A DNA stretch of 64,000 nucleotides from Terriglobus roseus (GCF_900105625.1 NZ_FNSD01000001.1:1-64000); one strand, 5' to 3'; shown: positions 33,774 through 42,542, numbered from the stretch's first letter. The notes: generated by a model not told the origin, from the letters alone. Numbers and translations are program-made.

Positions 33774-34310
33774 ATGACACGCCCTGCCCAACACGCGAAG
33801 GGAACCGCATCCCCCGAGGGAACCGGCGACGAGGTCGAGGTGCGCATTCGCGGCCTGATGATGGATCCCGTCACGAACATGCCCATGATCGTTCTGAAGG
33901 AGATGGCGGGAGAGGCAGTCCTGCCTATCTGGGTCGGCATCTTCGAGGCCAACGCGATTGCGCTTGAGATCGAGAAATCCGCTACACCCAGGCCCATGAC
34001 CCATGATCTGCTGCGGAATACGCTTCGCGCCTTTGACGCAATCGTCTCGCGCGTGGTGATCAGTGACCTGAAGGACGATACGTTCTTCGCGGTGATCTGG
34101 TTGGATCGTGCCGGGGATGTGATGACGATGGATGCCCGACCCTCGGACGCGCTCGCGCTCGCCATGCGTGCTGACTGCCCGATTTTTGTCAGTCGCGCCG
34201 TGCTCGATACGGCGCGGATGAATCAGAAGGGCCGCGACGTCAACTCCGATGAGCTTCGCCGCTGGCTCGAGGGCCTGGGCGACGACGACATGGGCCGCTA
34301 CAAGATGTAG
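33774..34310 (+). CDS. Bifunctional nuclease family protein (DUF151)
   Basis: A 178-residue member of the BFN/DUF151 family, for which RNase and DNase activities have been reported. Conserved stretches: VRIRGLMMDPVTNMPMIVLKE, LPIWVGIFEANAIALEIE, TPRPMTHDLLRN and ARPSDALALAMRADCPIFVS. The basic N-terminal 20 residues are variable. It is probably translated with miaB (2-nt gap). Confidence 0.92.
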   Translation: MTRPAQHAKGTASPEGTGDEVEVRIRGLMMDPVTNMPMIVLKEMAGEAVLPIWVGIFEANAIALEIEKSATPRPMTHDLLRNTLRAFDAIVSRVVISDLKDDTFFAVIWLDRAGDVMTMDARPSDALALAMRADCPIFVSRAVLDTARMNQKGRDVNSDELRRWLEGLGDDDMGRYKM

Positions 34311-34410
34311 TCAGGTCGTCACCTGACCCCAAACCTCTGTACCTGCAGGTTTCCTTCAACCGGCGCTATCATGAGCGTTGGGTCACCAAGACCCAGGGAT
34401 GGGAAGCACC

Positions 34411-35160
34411 ATGAAGGACGAGATCGCATTGGCCGCGGCCAATTTCTACCACCAGGCCATGAGCAGTCCGCGTGCGCTTGCCGCCACGCTGGATCACACG
34501 CTTTTGAAGGCGGACGCGACGCGTGCCCAGGTCCTGCACATCTGTTCAGAAGCTGCGGAGTATCGCTTCGCATGTGCCATGGTGAATCCTTTCTGGGTGT
34601 CGACGGCGGTTGCTGCACTGGCGGGGACTGATGTTCCGGTGGGTGTAGTCATTGGGTTCCCGCTGGGCGCTTCGCTGAACGAGTCGAAGGTGGACGAGGC
34701 AAAGCGTGTCATCGCCCTGGGCGCCCATGACGTGGACATGGTCATGAACATCGGTGCACTCAAGGGCGGCGAATACGACACGGTCGCGGAAGACATTCGT
34801 GGTGTCGTCGAGGTGGCGCATGGCCGCGGCGCTATCGTGAAGGTGATCCTAGAAACCGCCCTGCTGAACTTCGAAGAAAAGCTGCGTGCCAGCGAGATCG
34901 CCGTCACCGCGGGCGCTGACTTCATCAAGACGAGCACTGGCTTCTCCACCGGCGGCGCGACTGTGGACGATATTGCACAGATGCGTGGCGTCGCGGGTTC
35001 CCGATGCGGTGTGAAGGCTTCCGGCGGAATCCGATCCCTGGCAGATGCTCAGGCAATGCTGCGCGCGGGAGCGACACGGATCGGTGCCAGTGCCAGCGTC
35101 CGGATCGTCCAGGAACTGACCGGAGATGCCGATACTTCCAAGGCCGCATCAGGCTATTAA
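34411..35160 (+). CDS. deoC: Deoxyribose-phosphate aldolase
   Basis: Cleaves 2-deoxyribose 5-phosphate to glyceraldehyde 3-phosphate and acetaldehyde. Schiff-base Lys in DFIKTSTGFS, second catalytic Lys in VKASGGIRS, and Asp in LDHTLLKAD. ATG 34411 (249 residues, GGGAAG 5 nt upstream) is preferred to TTG 34378. A TATCAT box (34367-34372) lies upstream. The N-terminus is about 20 residues longer than in compact homologues. Confidence 0.95.
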   Translation: MKDEIALAAANFYHQAMSSPRALAATLDHTLLKADATRAQVLHICSEAAEYRFACAMVNPFWVSTAVAALAGTDVPVGVVIGFPLGASLNESKVDEAKRVIALGAHDVDMVMNIGALKGGEYDTVAEDIRGVVEVAHGRGAIVKVILETALLNFEEKLRASEIAVTAGADFIKTSTGFSTGGATVDDIAQMRGVAGSRCGVKASGGIRSLADAQAMLRAGATRIGASASVRIVQELTGDADTSKAASGY

Positions 35161-35183
35161 GCCACCAGACGAACGATATCTGC

Positions 35184-35189
35184 TACAAA
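35184..35189 (+). promoter_or_regulatory. -10-like box before the GAF/PP2C gene
   Basis: TACAAA, 7 nt before the ATG at 35197; it ends in A, so the match is weaker than at other leaderless candidates. Confidence 0.3.
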
Positions 35190-35196
35190 GGCAGGC

Positions 35197-37221
35197 ATGG
35201 ACGCGATCGAGGAAAAGCCAAAGCGGAACGTGAAGCCACTGCGTGTGGCGTCGCGGTCCCGCGCCTCTGAGGCTTCCGAGGTGCGCCTCGGTCCGGGCGA
35301 TGATGCCGCCGTCCTGTCCGACCAGTTCGAGGGTGACTATCGGCCAAGCCCCAACGCACAGCCGACCGTGCCGAGCGTTGAGATTCCGGGGCGCGAACTT
35401 GCAGCCAGCGGCGAAATGAACATTCCGCCCACGGAACCATCGCATCCTGAGAACCGTATCCGCGTCTCCAGTGAGCACGTCGACTTCCTGCTGAGACTGG
35501 CTGAGGCGCTGAACAATACGCTTGACCTGCAGACCTTGATGTTGCGTGTGGCGGAACTGGTACGCGCCGTCGTCGACTATCGTATCTTTGCCATTCTGCT
35601 GATCAACGACCGTACCCAGGAGCTGTGGATGCGCTTCCAGGTGGGCCACGCACCGGAGATCGAGCGCATGCGCGTGAAACTCGGCCGTGGTGTGGTCGGC
35701 CAGGCCGCGCAATTGCGGACCTCCATTCTGGTGGACGATGTACGACACCTGCCGCATTACATCAGCGCAAACCCGGCTGTGAGAAGCGAACTGGCGGTGC
35801 CGCTGATCGTCAAGAACCGGGTCATCGGCGTTATCGATCTTGAAAGTGAGCAGCTTGCTGCCTTCACCCAGGACCAGCGGCGCCTGCTGGAGTTGGTCGC
35901 GTCGCGCATGGCGGTGGCTATCGAGAATGCGAGGCTCTACACACGACTCTCGCGTCAGGCGCAGACGTTGACTGTGCTGAGTGAGATCAGCCGCGAGTTC
36001 ACGGCAATTCTCGATCTGGACACGTTGCTTCAGCGTATTGGAGTGCTGCTGAAGCGTGTTGTCGATTTTCAGATGTTCACCGTGCTGTTGTGGAGTGAGA
36101 GCCGGCAGCAGTTTGTGCATCGTCTTTCCACTCGCTTTGGCGAGCGTGTGAACCGCGATCGCAATGCCGTGATGGGACAGGGCATCTTCGGCATCGCAGC
36201 GGAGCAAAAGGAGCCGATTCTTGTCGGTGATGTTCGCAAGGATGCGCGCTATCTAGGCGATAACACGGCACCCGGAGAGCGTGGGGCGGACACGCGCGAA
36301 GTGCGATCGATGCTGGCCGTGCCGCTGATGTACAAGGAGAGAGTCGTCGGCGTGATGGCGCTGGAACACACCCGCGTCAATTACTACAACGAAGACCATC
36401 AGCGAACGCTGACGACCCTTGCTGGACAGATCGCCATTGCAATCTCGAACGCGCGGCTCTATGAACGCATCTTCGAGGAAGAGCAGCGCATGGAGCGTGA
36501 CCTGCAGATGGCGCGTGAAGTCCAGATGCGTCTGCTTCCGCCGCCGCCGAAGCCACTGCCGCACGCGGAGTTTGCTGCACGCTTTCTGCCGGCGCGCTCG
36601 ATCGGTGGTGATGTCTACGACTTCATCCAGTACGGCGATAACTGCGTCGCCATTGCGGTAGGCGATGTCAGTGGAAAGGCAGCACCCGCTGCGCTCTATG
36701 CCGCCCTCGTCAGCGGCATCCTGCGTTCACTGGCGGCACAGCACCTGCCGCCCGCGGCGATGCTGGCTGCGCTGAATGATCAGTTGCAGGAGCGCAAGCT
36801 CGATTCGCAGTATGTGACCATGCTCTTCGCCGTATGGAACGACGACGCAGGCACGTTGAGCCTTGCCAACGCCGGTTCGGTACAGCCCATGCTTGTCTCC
36901 TGTGAGGGCGACCGAATGCGTGCGCGCGTCATTGAGGCGGAGGGCTTTCCACTGGGGCTGTTCCCCAACGCCGAGTATGAGGAGTTCACTATCTCCACGC
37001 GACCGGGCGATCTACTTGTCTTTTTCTCGGACGGCATCGTCGATGCCGAGAACAAGAATGAAGAGATGTTCGGGACGGAGCGCCTGAGTGAGGTGCTGGA
37101 GACGCTGACACAGCCCGATGCCGAGGCCGCTGTTGAGGCTGTGCTGGACGCTGTCGCGAAGTTCCAGGATGGCAAAGACCACTTCGACGATGAGACGTTG
37201 GTGGTTCTGCGCGTTCTTTGA
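35197..37221 (+). CDS. GAF-GAF-PP2C (RsbU/SpoIIE-type) serine phosphatase
   Basis: A 674-residue signalling phosphatase. An N-terminal disordered stretch (about 1-85) is followed by two GAF domains (about 95-245 and 265-425; LAVPLIVKNRVIGVIDLES and LAVPLMYKERVVGVMALEH), a coiled-coil linker (MERDLQMAREVQMRLLP) and the PP2C-like domain (about 450-672) with metal-binding SIGGDVYDF, VGDVSGKAAPAA and FFSDGIVDA. Such proteins usually dephosphorylate anti-anti-sigma factors; no such partner lies nearby. No membrane segment. Confidence 0.95.
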   Translation: MDAIEEKPKRNVKPLRVASRSRASEASEVRLGPGDDAAVLSDQFEGDYRPSPNAQPTVPSVEIPGRELAASGEMNIPPTEPSHPENRIRVSSEHVDFLLRLAEALNNTLDLQTLMLRVAELVRAVVDYRIFAILLINDRTQELWMRFQVGHAPEIERMRVKLGRGVVGQAAQLRTSILVDDVRHLPHYISANPAVRSELAVPLIVKNRVIGVIDLESEQLAAFTQDQRRLLELVASRMAVAIENARLYTRLSRQAQTLTVLSEISREFTAILDLDTLLQRIGVLLKRVVDFQMFTVLLWSESRQQFVHRLSTRFGERVNRDRNAVMGQGIFGIAAEQKEPILVGDVRKDARYLGDNTAPGERGADTREVRSMLAVPLMYKERVVGVMALEHTRVNYYNEDHQRTLTTLAGQIAIAISNARLYERIFEEEQRMERDLQMAREVQMRLLPPPPKPLPHAEFAARFLPARSIGGDVYDFIQYGDNCVAIAVGDVSGKAAPAALYAALVSGILRSLAAQHLPPAAMLAALNDQLQERKLDSQYVTMLFAVWNDDAGTLSLANAGSVQPMLVSCEGDRMRARVIEAEGFPLGLFPNAEYEEFTISTRPGDLLVFFSDGIVDAENKNEEMFGTERLSEVLETLTQPDAEAAVEAVLDAVAKFQDGKDHFDDETLVVLRVL

Positions 37222-37235
37222 TCCATCCTTCGCTC

Positions 37236-37241
37236 TAGAAT
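37236..37241 (+). promoter_or_regulatory. -10 box, predicted leaderless start for aroA
   Basis: TAGAAT, 6 nt before the ATG at 37248. Confidence 0.5.
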
Positions 37242-37247
37242 GGATGC

Positions 37248-38546
37248 ATGTCTTCGAACTCCACAACACAGACCGTGCAGCCTGCGCGCACGGTGCGCGG
37301 CAGCGTTCGTCTGCCGGGTGATAAGAGCATCTCGCACCGCTACGCCATGCTCGCCGGCCTTGCCAAGGGAACTTCCCGTCTTGCGAATTTCTCCACCGGC
37401 GCCGACCCGCACAGCTCGCTCGCATGCATGGAGGCGCTCGGCGCCACGGTCGTGAAGCGTGACGACGGCGTCATTGAAGTCACCGGTGTCGCTGGCACAT
37501 TCCAGCAGCCGACACGTGACCTGGATTGCGGCAACAGCGGATCTACCATGCGCATGCTTGCCGGCCTCGTCGCGTCGCATCCCGGGACATACACGTTTGT
37601 TGGCGATGCTTCGCTGACGAAGCGGCCGATGCAGCGCATCAAGGGACCGCTTGAGCAGATGGGCGCACGTATTGAGTTGACCGACGGTCACGCTCCCATG
37701 ACTGTGCATGGCGGCCCGTTGAAGGCCATCGACTTCAGCACACCCATTGCATCCGCGCAGGTGAAGACTGCGGTCCTGTTTGCGGGTCTCGGCGCTGACG
37801 GTACGACCACGCTGCAGGAGGCGGTGCGCACGCGCGACCACTCTGAGCACGCCTTGCGTGCCTTTGGCGCGGAACTCGAGCGCGGCCGCGATAGCATCTC
37901 CATTCGTGGTGGGCAGGCATTGACGGCCATTGAAGCTACGGTACCGGGAGATCTTTCGTCAGCCGCCTTCTTCCTGTGTGCTGCGCTCCTGTTCCCGGAC
38001 TCGCAACTGGTGCTCGATGACGTGGGCATGAACCCCTCGCGATCCACCTTGTTGGACGTGCTTACCGGCATGGGTCTGAAGATCACGGTGTTGAACCTTG
38101 AAGAAAAGCACGGCGAGATGATCGGCACGCTGCAGGTAAACGGTGCTGAGGTCCTCAAGGGTGCGGAGATCACCGGTACGCTCCCGGCTCTGATCATTGA
38201 TGAACTGCCGGTGATTGCTGCCATCGCTCCGTATACGCGCGACGGTGTGACCATTCGCGATGCGAAGGAACTGCGCGTGAAGGAATCCGACCGGATCGCG
38301 CTGGTCGTGCAGAATCTGCGTGCCATGGGCGCTGAGGTCGAAGAGTTCGAGGACGGCATGCACGTTCCCGGTGGTCAGACGCTACGCGGTGGCGTGGTCG
38401 ATTCCGCCGATGACCATCGCATTGCCATGGCTTTTGCCGTGGCAGCGCTGCGAGCCGAGGGTGAGACAGTGATCCACGGTGCCGAAGCCGCGGCAATTTC
38501 CTTCCCGGAGTTCTTCACGCTGCTGAACGAGATCGCCGGGCGTTAA
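37248..38546 (+). CDS. aroA: 3-phosphoshikimate 1-carboxyvinyltransferase (EPSP synthase), class II-like
   Basis: Sixth step of the shikimate pathway. Phosphate/shikimate motifs VRLPGDKSISHRYAML, GDASLTKRPMQRI, ASAQVKTAVL, TRDHSEHAL and LRVKESDRIA are present. They match the CP4-type (class II) enzymes better than the enteric class I form; the glycine loop reads DCGNSGSTMRML. 432 residues. It starts 26 nt after the phosphatase gene and is followed by a GT4 gene with a 10-nt gap. Confidence 0.95.
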   Translation: MSSNSTTQTVQPARTVRGSVRLPGDKSISHRYAMLAGLAKGTSRLANFSTGADPHSSLACMEALGATVVKRDDGVIEVTGVAGTFQQPTRDLDCGNSGSTMRMLAGLVASHPGTYTFVGDASLTKRPMQRIKGPLEQMGARIELTDGHAPMTVHGGPLKAIDFSTPIASAQVKTAVLFAGLGADGTTTLQEAVRTRDHSEHALRAFGAELERGRDSISIRGGQALTAIEATVPGDLSSAAFFLCAALLFPDSQLVLDDVGMNPSRSTLLDVLTGMGLKITVLNLEEKHGEMIGTLQVNGAEVLKGAEITGTLPALIIDELPVIAAIAPYTRDGVTIRDAKELRVKESDRIALVVQNLRAMGAEVEEFEDGMHVPGGQTLRGGVVDSADDHRIAMAFAVAALRAEGETVIHGAEAAAISFPEFFTLLNEIAGR

Positions 38547-38556
38547 GAAAGGTCCC

Positions 38557-39660
38557 ATGGACACGCAGCGGCCTATCGAAATCTTCATACCGGAAGTGGA
38601 GGCGTTTGGCGGCGCCGAACGCAGCGACCTCGCACTTTCACGATGGCTCTATCAGCAAGGCATTGAGAACCGGGTGCTGACTTACGAGGATCGTGTTGGT
38701 CTGGCGAGATATGTCCAGCACCCTCTTGAGGTCATTCAATTGAGGCCCGAGCGTGGTGTGCGTGCCAAGGTTGCGGCGCTCAAAGCGCATTTCGCAGGGC
38801 AAAAACAGCAGTCGCGGTTGATTGTCTCTGGCTATCAACCCGCGCTGCACGCCACCCTTGCCGGCGCACGTGGCTTTCAATGCCTCATGCATGACACAGC
38901 TGCTCTGCTGGGAGACGCAGGTCATCGGTCGCTGAAGGGAAAGCTGCGGCTGGGGATCTCAAACGTCATTATTGGCGTCGGTCTTCGGTCAGGCGGCGCG
39001 ACGGTCGTCACCAGTGAATTCCTGCAGGGTGAGTGTCGCAGTGACTTCTGGATCAAGGCAAAGATCGCGCGTATGGGAGGGCTGCCTGCAAATTCTGGCT
39101 TCCGCGAACGTCCGTTCGACGGCTCATTGAACTTGCTGTCTGTTTGCCGGATTGAAGCGAACAAGCGCATCGACTGGATGCTTGAAGCACTCGCAGTCCT
39201 GGAGAAGGAAGCGAGGCCTCTCTCCGCTAAGGCCGACTGGCGCCTGGACGTGGCGGGCAAAGGATCGTTGATTGAGTCACTGCAAAAACAAGCGCAGCAA
39301 CTGGGCATCGCAGATCGTGTGCGCTTCCTGGGATTTGTCTCTGATGAAGATCTGCAGTCGTTGATGCACGAAGCGCATTTGTTCCTGATGCCGGCCGTGC
39401 AGGGCTTTGGTATACCTGCGGTTGAGGCGCTTCAGACGGGAATCCCGGTTTTGCTGCATCGCGAGAGTGGTGTGAGTGACATCCTGCGCGCTACGCCGTG
39501 GGCGACCGTCTTTGAAGGTGGACCGGAGGCGATGGTGCCTGCGTTGCGAGTGGCCATCGATAATCTCATCGAAGGCAAGCACATCGGAACGCCACTGCCA
39601 CCTATCTCCACAGAAGACGAGTGGGCCGCCAAGGTGGCAGGGTTTTGCGGTTGGTGCTGA
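38557..39660 (+). CDS. GT4-family glycosyltransferase
   Basis: GT-B-fold enzyme of 367 residues. N-terminal PEVEAFGGAERSDLALS and C-terminal donor site with SVCRIEANKRIDWMLEAL and AVQGFGIPAVEALQTGIPVL, which holds the EX7E-like pattern typical of retaining GT4 enzymes. No membrane segment. AAGGT upstream of the ATG. Probably adds a hexose in cell-surface glycan synthesis; acceptor unknown. Convergent with the UdgX-type gene (stops adjacent). Confidence 0.9.
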   Translation: MDTQRPIEIFIPEVEAFGGAERSDLALSRWLYQQGIENRVLTYEDRVGLARYVQHPLEVIQLRPERGVRAKVAALKAHFAGQKQQSRLIVSGYQPALHATLAGARGFQCLMHDTAALLGDAGHRSLKGKLRLGISNVIIGVGLRSGGATVVTSEFLQGECRSDFWIKAKIARMGGLPANSGFRERPFDGSLNLLSVCRIEANKRIDWMLEALAVLEKEARPLSAKADWRLDVAGKGSLIESLQKQAQQLGIADRVRFLGFVSDEDLQSLMHEAHLFLMPAVQGFGIPAVEALQTGIPVLLHRESGVSDILRATPWATVFEGGPEAMVPALRVAIDNLIEGKHIGTPLPPISTEDEWAAKVAGFCGWC

Positions 39661-41091
39661 CTACCCCGCAGCGAGCGCCAGCCTGTTCGCTGCAATCAAG
39701 TCGTCACGAAGGTGCTTATAGAGTTCCTCGCGCGTTGGTTCGTCGCGTGCGCGAAGGATGGCGGATGGATGGAAGGTCGCCATCACCTGCTCGGCGAAGG
39801 GCGTAGACAAAATCTTTCCGCGATCTCGCATGAGAGAGAAGGTTCCGCCCAGCAGAGATTTCGATGCAGACGCTCCGAGGCAGAGAACGATCTTCGGCTT
39901 CAACGCATCCAGTTCCGCCAGCAGCCAGGGTTTGCATGCGACGATCTCGCTCATCCGCGGATTCTGGTGCAGGCGCAGCTTGCCGCGCTGCACAAATTTG
40001 AAGTGCTTCACGGCATTGGTCATGTAGACATCGGCGTCGTGGATGCCGGCCTCTGCGAGCGCGCGGCGCAGTACACCGCCCGCCGGTCCCACGAAGGGTT
40101 CCCCCTGCTTGTCTTCCTGGTCGCCCGGCTGTTCACCCACCAAAACCAGCGATGCATGCAGGCTCCCACGACCTGGCACCACCTGTGTCGCGTGGCAGTA
40201 CAGGTCGCAACCTTTGCACGAAGGGAGCGCAGCATTGATCGCTTTGAGCGTGTGTGAGGCAGGGACGAAGGGCGCGGCACTTGGCCTGCCGCTCTGCAGC
40301 GCCACCATGCCTTCCACACGTTTCGCTGCGGTCGCCATGAGATTGGGAAGCAGGTCGACCTCTGGCAGGTTGCCCCAGTAACGCACCGGCATGTGGCTGC
40401 GCATCGCGTCAGGATTCAGCCGCGCCGGATTGAAGATGTTGGCGTAATAACTTTTCCAGAGCTCTTCCAGTTCGTCTACCGCAGGCGCTTGGTCGCGCGT
40501 CACGGCGGGGCCGTACTGCAACTGCTTCGTTGCAGGCTCCCAGGATACGGATCCGTCAGGCGTCAGGATTGACCAGCGCATGACCGCAAAGCGTTCGGCG
40601 AAGAACGGTGCCGCGAGTTCGAGGATGCGATGCTGCGGTTCGTACCAGGCGATGAAGTGTTCTTCACCGTCCTGCTGCACGTTGCGGAAGCGGACGAAGG
40701 CGTGCATCTTGTGCTCATCGCGACGCACCTGCTGCTCCAGGCGCAGCAATTCGTTCACATCGCGATCCACCTCGACCTTCAGCAGATCGCGGTTGGATTG
40801 CAAGCGCCACAGCAGACGGTAGAGCAGGTTCCAACGTTGCGCGTCTCGATGATAGGAGGCGATCTGAGCCTTCTGCAGGAAGGCCTTCGGAACATGCGGT
40901 GCCTTGGCTTCGGTGCTGATCTCAAGAGGCAAAGAAGCGCTCTGGAAGAGATCGCTGGATGAGGGGACCGTCGCATCCTCGAAGTCGACATCATCGGGCG
41001 CCAAGCCCTGGGAGAGCGCTGCACGCGCAACGTCTCGCCACGCGTTGAAGTCTGGTTCGACGCGGACACGCCTCGTTGTCGAGGCGATCAC
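39661..41091 (-). CDS. DUF4130 - UdgX-type uracil-DNA glycosylase fusion
   Basis: A 476-residue two-domain DNA repair protein. The N-terminal half (about 1-255) matches the DUF4130 domain found linked to radical SAM/UDG systems (VRRDEHKMHAFVRFRNVQ, RFAVMRWSILTPDGS). The C-terminal half is a family 4-like UDG with iron-sulfur Cys (SCKGCDLY), motif A GEQPGDQED and motif B FHPSAILRA. It carries HFKFVQRGKLRLHQNP, whose His corresponds to the residue that traps uracil covalently in Mycobacterium UdgX. GTG start overlaps the radical SAM gene by 4 nt (GTGA). Confidence 0.93.
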   Translation of the reverse strand: MIASTTRRVRVEPDFNAWRDVARAALSQGLAPDDVDFEDATVPSSSDLFQSASLPLEISTEAKAPHVPKAFLQKAQIASYHRDAQRWNLLYRLLWRLQSNRDLLKVEVDRDVNELLRLEQQVRRDEHKMHAFVRFRNVQQDGEEHFIAWYEPQHRILELAAPFFAERFAVMRWSILTPDGSVSWEPATKQLQYGPAVTRDQAPAVDELEELWKSYYANIFNPARLNPDAMRSHMPVRYWGNLPEVDLLPNLMATAAKRVEGMVALQSGRPSAAPFVPASHTLKAINAALPSCKGCDLYCHATQVVPGRGSLHASLVLVGEQPGDQEDKQGEPFVGPAGGVLRRALAEAGIHDADVYMTNAVKHFKFVQRGKLRLHQNPRMSEIVACKPWLLAELDALKPKIVLCLGASASKSLLGGTFSLMRDRGKILSTPFAEQVMATFHPSAILRARDEPTREELYKHLRDDLIAANRLALAAG

Positions 41092-42356
41092 AGAGCGCCC
41101 CAGAGAGCACTACGGCCTGCTTCTTCGAACAAGCCCATCTGTTGTGCAGCAGGCTTTGTCACCACCGCTGGCGGCGCTACGAGTCCCGCAGCATCGGGAG
41201 GTGCAGGGAAATGGTCGGCGGCAATGAGATAGTTCGTCGCATCCTTCAGACGAACATGAAGTTTGCGAAGATCTTCGATGCCCAGGCGATGGTAGCGGCG
41301 AATGCTAAGGATGCGATCAACGTTGCGATAGCCAAGTCCGGGGACGCGCAGCAGCGTCTCGCGCGGTGCAGCGTTGACGTCAACGGGGAAAAACTCCGGA
41401 TGACGGCGCGCCCAGCCGAGCTTCGGATCGATGGCCAGATCAAGCTCGGGCTCTTTCTCTGTGGTGATCTCATCCGCAGCGAAGCCATAGTGCCGCATCA
41501 GCCAATCGGCCTGATACAGGCGATGCTCGCGGATCATGGGCGATGCCTTCAGCGGCAGCCGCGTGTCCGCCTCGGGGTAGGGCGAAAAGCCCGTGTAGTA
41601 AACCCGGCGCAGCTTATAGCTGTTGTAGAGGCCGCTCGCGCGCGTGATGATCTCACGATCGGTCGAAGGCGTGGCACCGATCACCATTTGCGTACTCTGA
41701 CCGGCGGGGGCAAACTTCGGCGCCGACTGGAAGCGTGTGCGGTCCTCGTCGGCCTCCTGCTTACGCTCATGGATCTGAGTCATCGTGGTCTCGATAACGG
41801 CCGATTTCTTTTCCGGTGCGAGCTGAACAAGATCCTGCTGGGTCGGCAGTTCGATGTTCGCAGAGAGACGGTCCGCGTAGAGACCCGCCTCGTCAAGCAA
41901 GCGCTGCGCACAGCCAGGGATAGCCTTGATGTGGATATATCCGCCGAAGTGATGCACGGTTCGCAGGGTCTTTGCGACTGCAATCAGCTGCTCCATCGTG
42001 TAATCCGGTGACTGGATGATGCCGGATGACAGGAACAGTCCTTCGATGTAGTTGCGTTTGTAGAAGTCGAGCGTGAGCGTGACAATCTCGTCTGGCGTGA
42101 ATCGTGCGCGGCGTATGTCGCTGCTGACGCGATTGACGCAAAAGACGCAGTCGTAAGTACAGAAGTTGGTGAGCAGCAGTTTCAGCAGACTGACGCAGCG
42201 GCCGTCCGGTGTGTAGCTGTGACAGATACCGTTGCCGTCGGAGTGGCCGACGCCCTGACCGTTGCCTGCCCGCTTCGCGCCCGAGGACGCGCAGGAGGCA
42301 TCGTACTTCGCCGCATCGGCAAGGATCTCGAGCTTCTGCTGTACGGTCATCGACAC
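41088..42356 (-). CDS. Radical SAM/HhH DNA modification-repair protein linked to UDG
   Basis: A 422-residue member of the family annotated as putative DNA modification/repair radical SAM protein. Cluster motif CTYDCVFC (CxxxCxxC), SPASM-free barrel with FLSSGIIQSPDYTMEQL, and a C-terminal helix-hairpin-helix (ETLLRVPGLGYRNVDRIL) for DNA contact. A Pro/Ala linker ends in QQMGLFEE, which resembles a sliding-clamp-binding peptide. GTG 42356 is 6 nt after a TAGGAT box; ATG 42350 is an alternative. The operator at 42366-42385 implies LexA control. Reaction unknown. Confidence 0.92.
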   Translation of the reverse strand: MSMTVQQKLEILADAAKYDASCASSGAKRAGNGQGVGHSDGNGICHSYTPDGRCVSLLKLLLTNFCTYDCVFCVNRVSSDIRRARFTPDEIVTLTLDFYKRNYIEGLFLSSGIIQSPDYTMEQLIAVAKTLRTVHHFGGYIHIKAIPGCAQRLLDEAGLYADRLSANIELPTQQDLVQLAPEKKSAVIETTMTQIHERKQEADEDRTRFQSAPKFAPAGQSTQMVIGATPSTDREIITRASGLYNSYKLRRVYYTGFSPYPEADTRLPLKASPMIREHRLYQADWLMRHYGFAADEITTEKEPELDLAIDPKLGWARRHPEFFPVDVNAAPRETLLRVPGLGYRNVDRILSIRRYHRLGIEDLRKLHVRLKDATNYLIAADHFPAPPDAAGLVAPPAVVTKPAAQQMGLFEEAGRSALWGAL

Positions 42357-42362
42357 ATACCT

Positions 42363-42385
42363 ATCCTAGCGAATAGGAAGCGAAG
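42363..42385 (-). promoter_or_regulatory. LexA-type operator and -10 box of the radical SAM-UdgX operon
   Basis: CTTCGCTTCCTATTCGCTAG on the minus strand (42385-42366) is 17/20 identical to the lexA operator. It runs into TAGGAT (42368-42363), which ends 6 nt before the GTG at 42356. Confidence 0.75.
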
Positions 42386-42477
42386 ACTTTTGACGGAGTT
42401 GCGTGACGTGAAGCGGGTTGGAGTTGGTGTTTACGCCACGCATCCGGGTCTGCCTGCTAAACGTCGGTCCAAACAGC

Positions 42478-42508
42478 AAGGCGGATACGAGAGATTCGCA
42501 TCCGCTTT
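42478..42508 (-). terminator. Terminator of hpt
   Basis: Thirteen-position stem (AAAGCGGATGCGA/TCGTATCCGCCTT on the minus strand, one mismatch and one G-T), loop ATCTC, then GCTGTTT. It insulates the SOS operon from hpt. Confidence 0.65.
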
Positions 42509-42542
42509 GCTTTCTCCAAGCTTCGAATTTGTGACGGACGGA

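Noticed and set aside
32404-33810. 468-codon minus-strand frame opposite miaB
   Set aside because: Antisense of a gene with all MiaB motifs; no independent support.
42357-42380. Inverted repeat CCTAT...ATAGG overlapping the SOS operator
   Set aside because: It is not present at the lexA site, so it is probably incidental.
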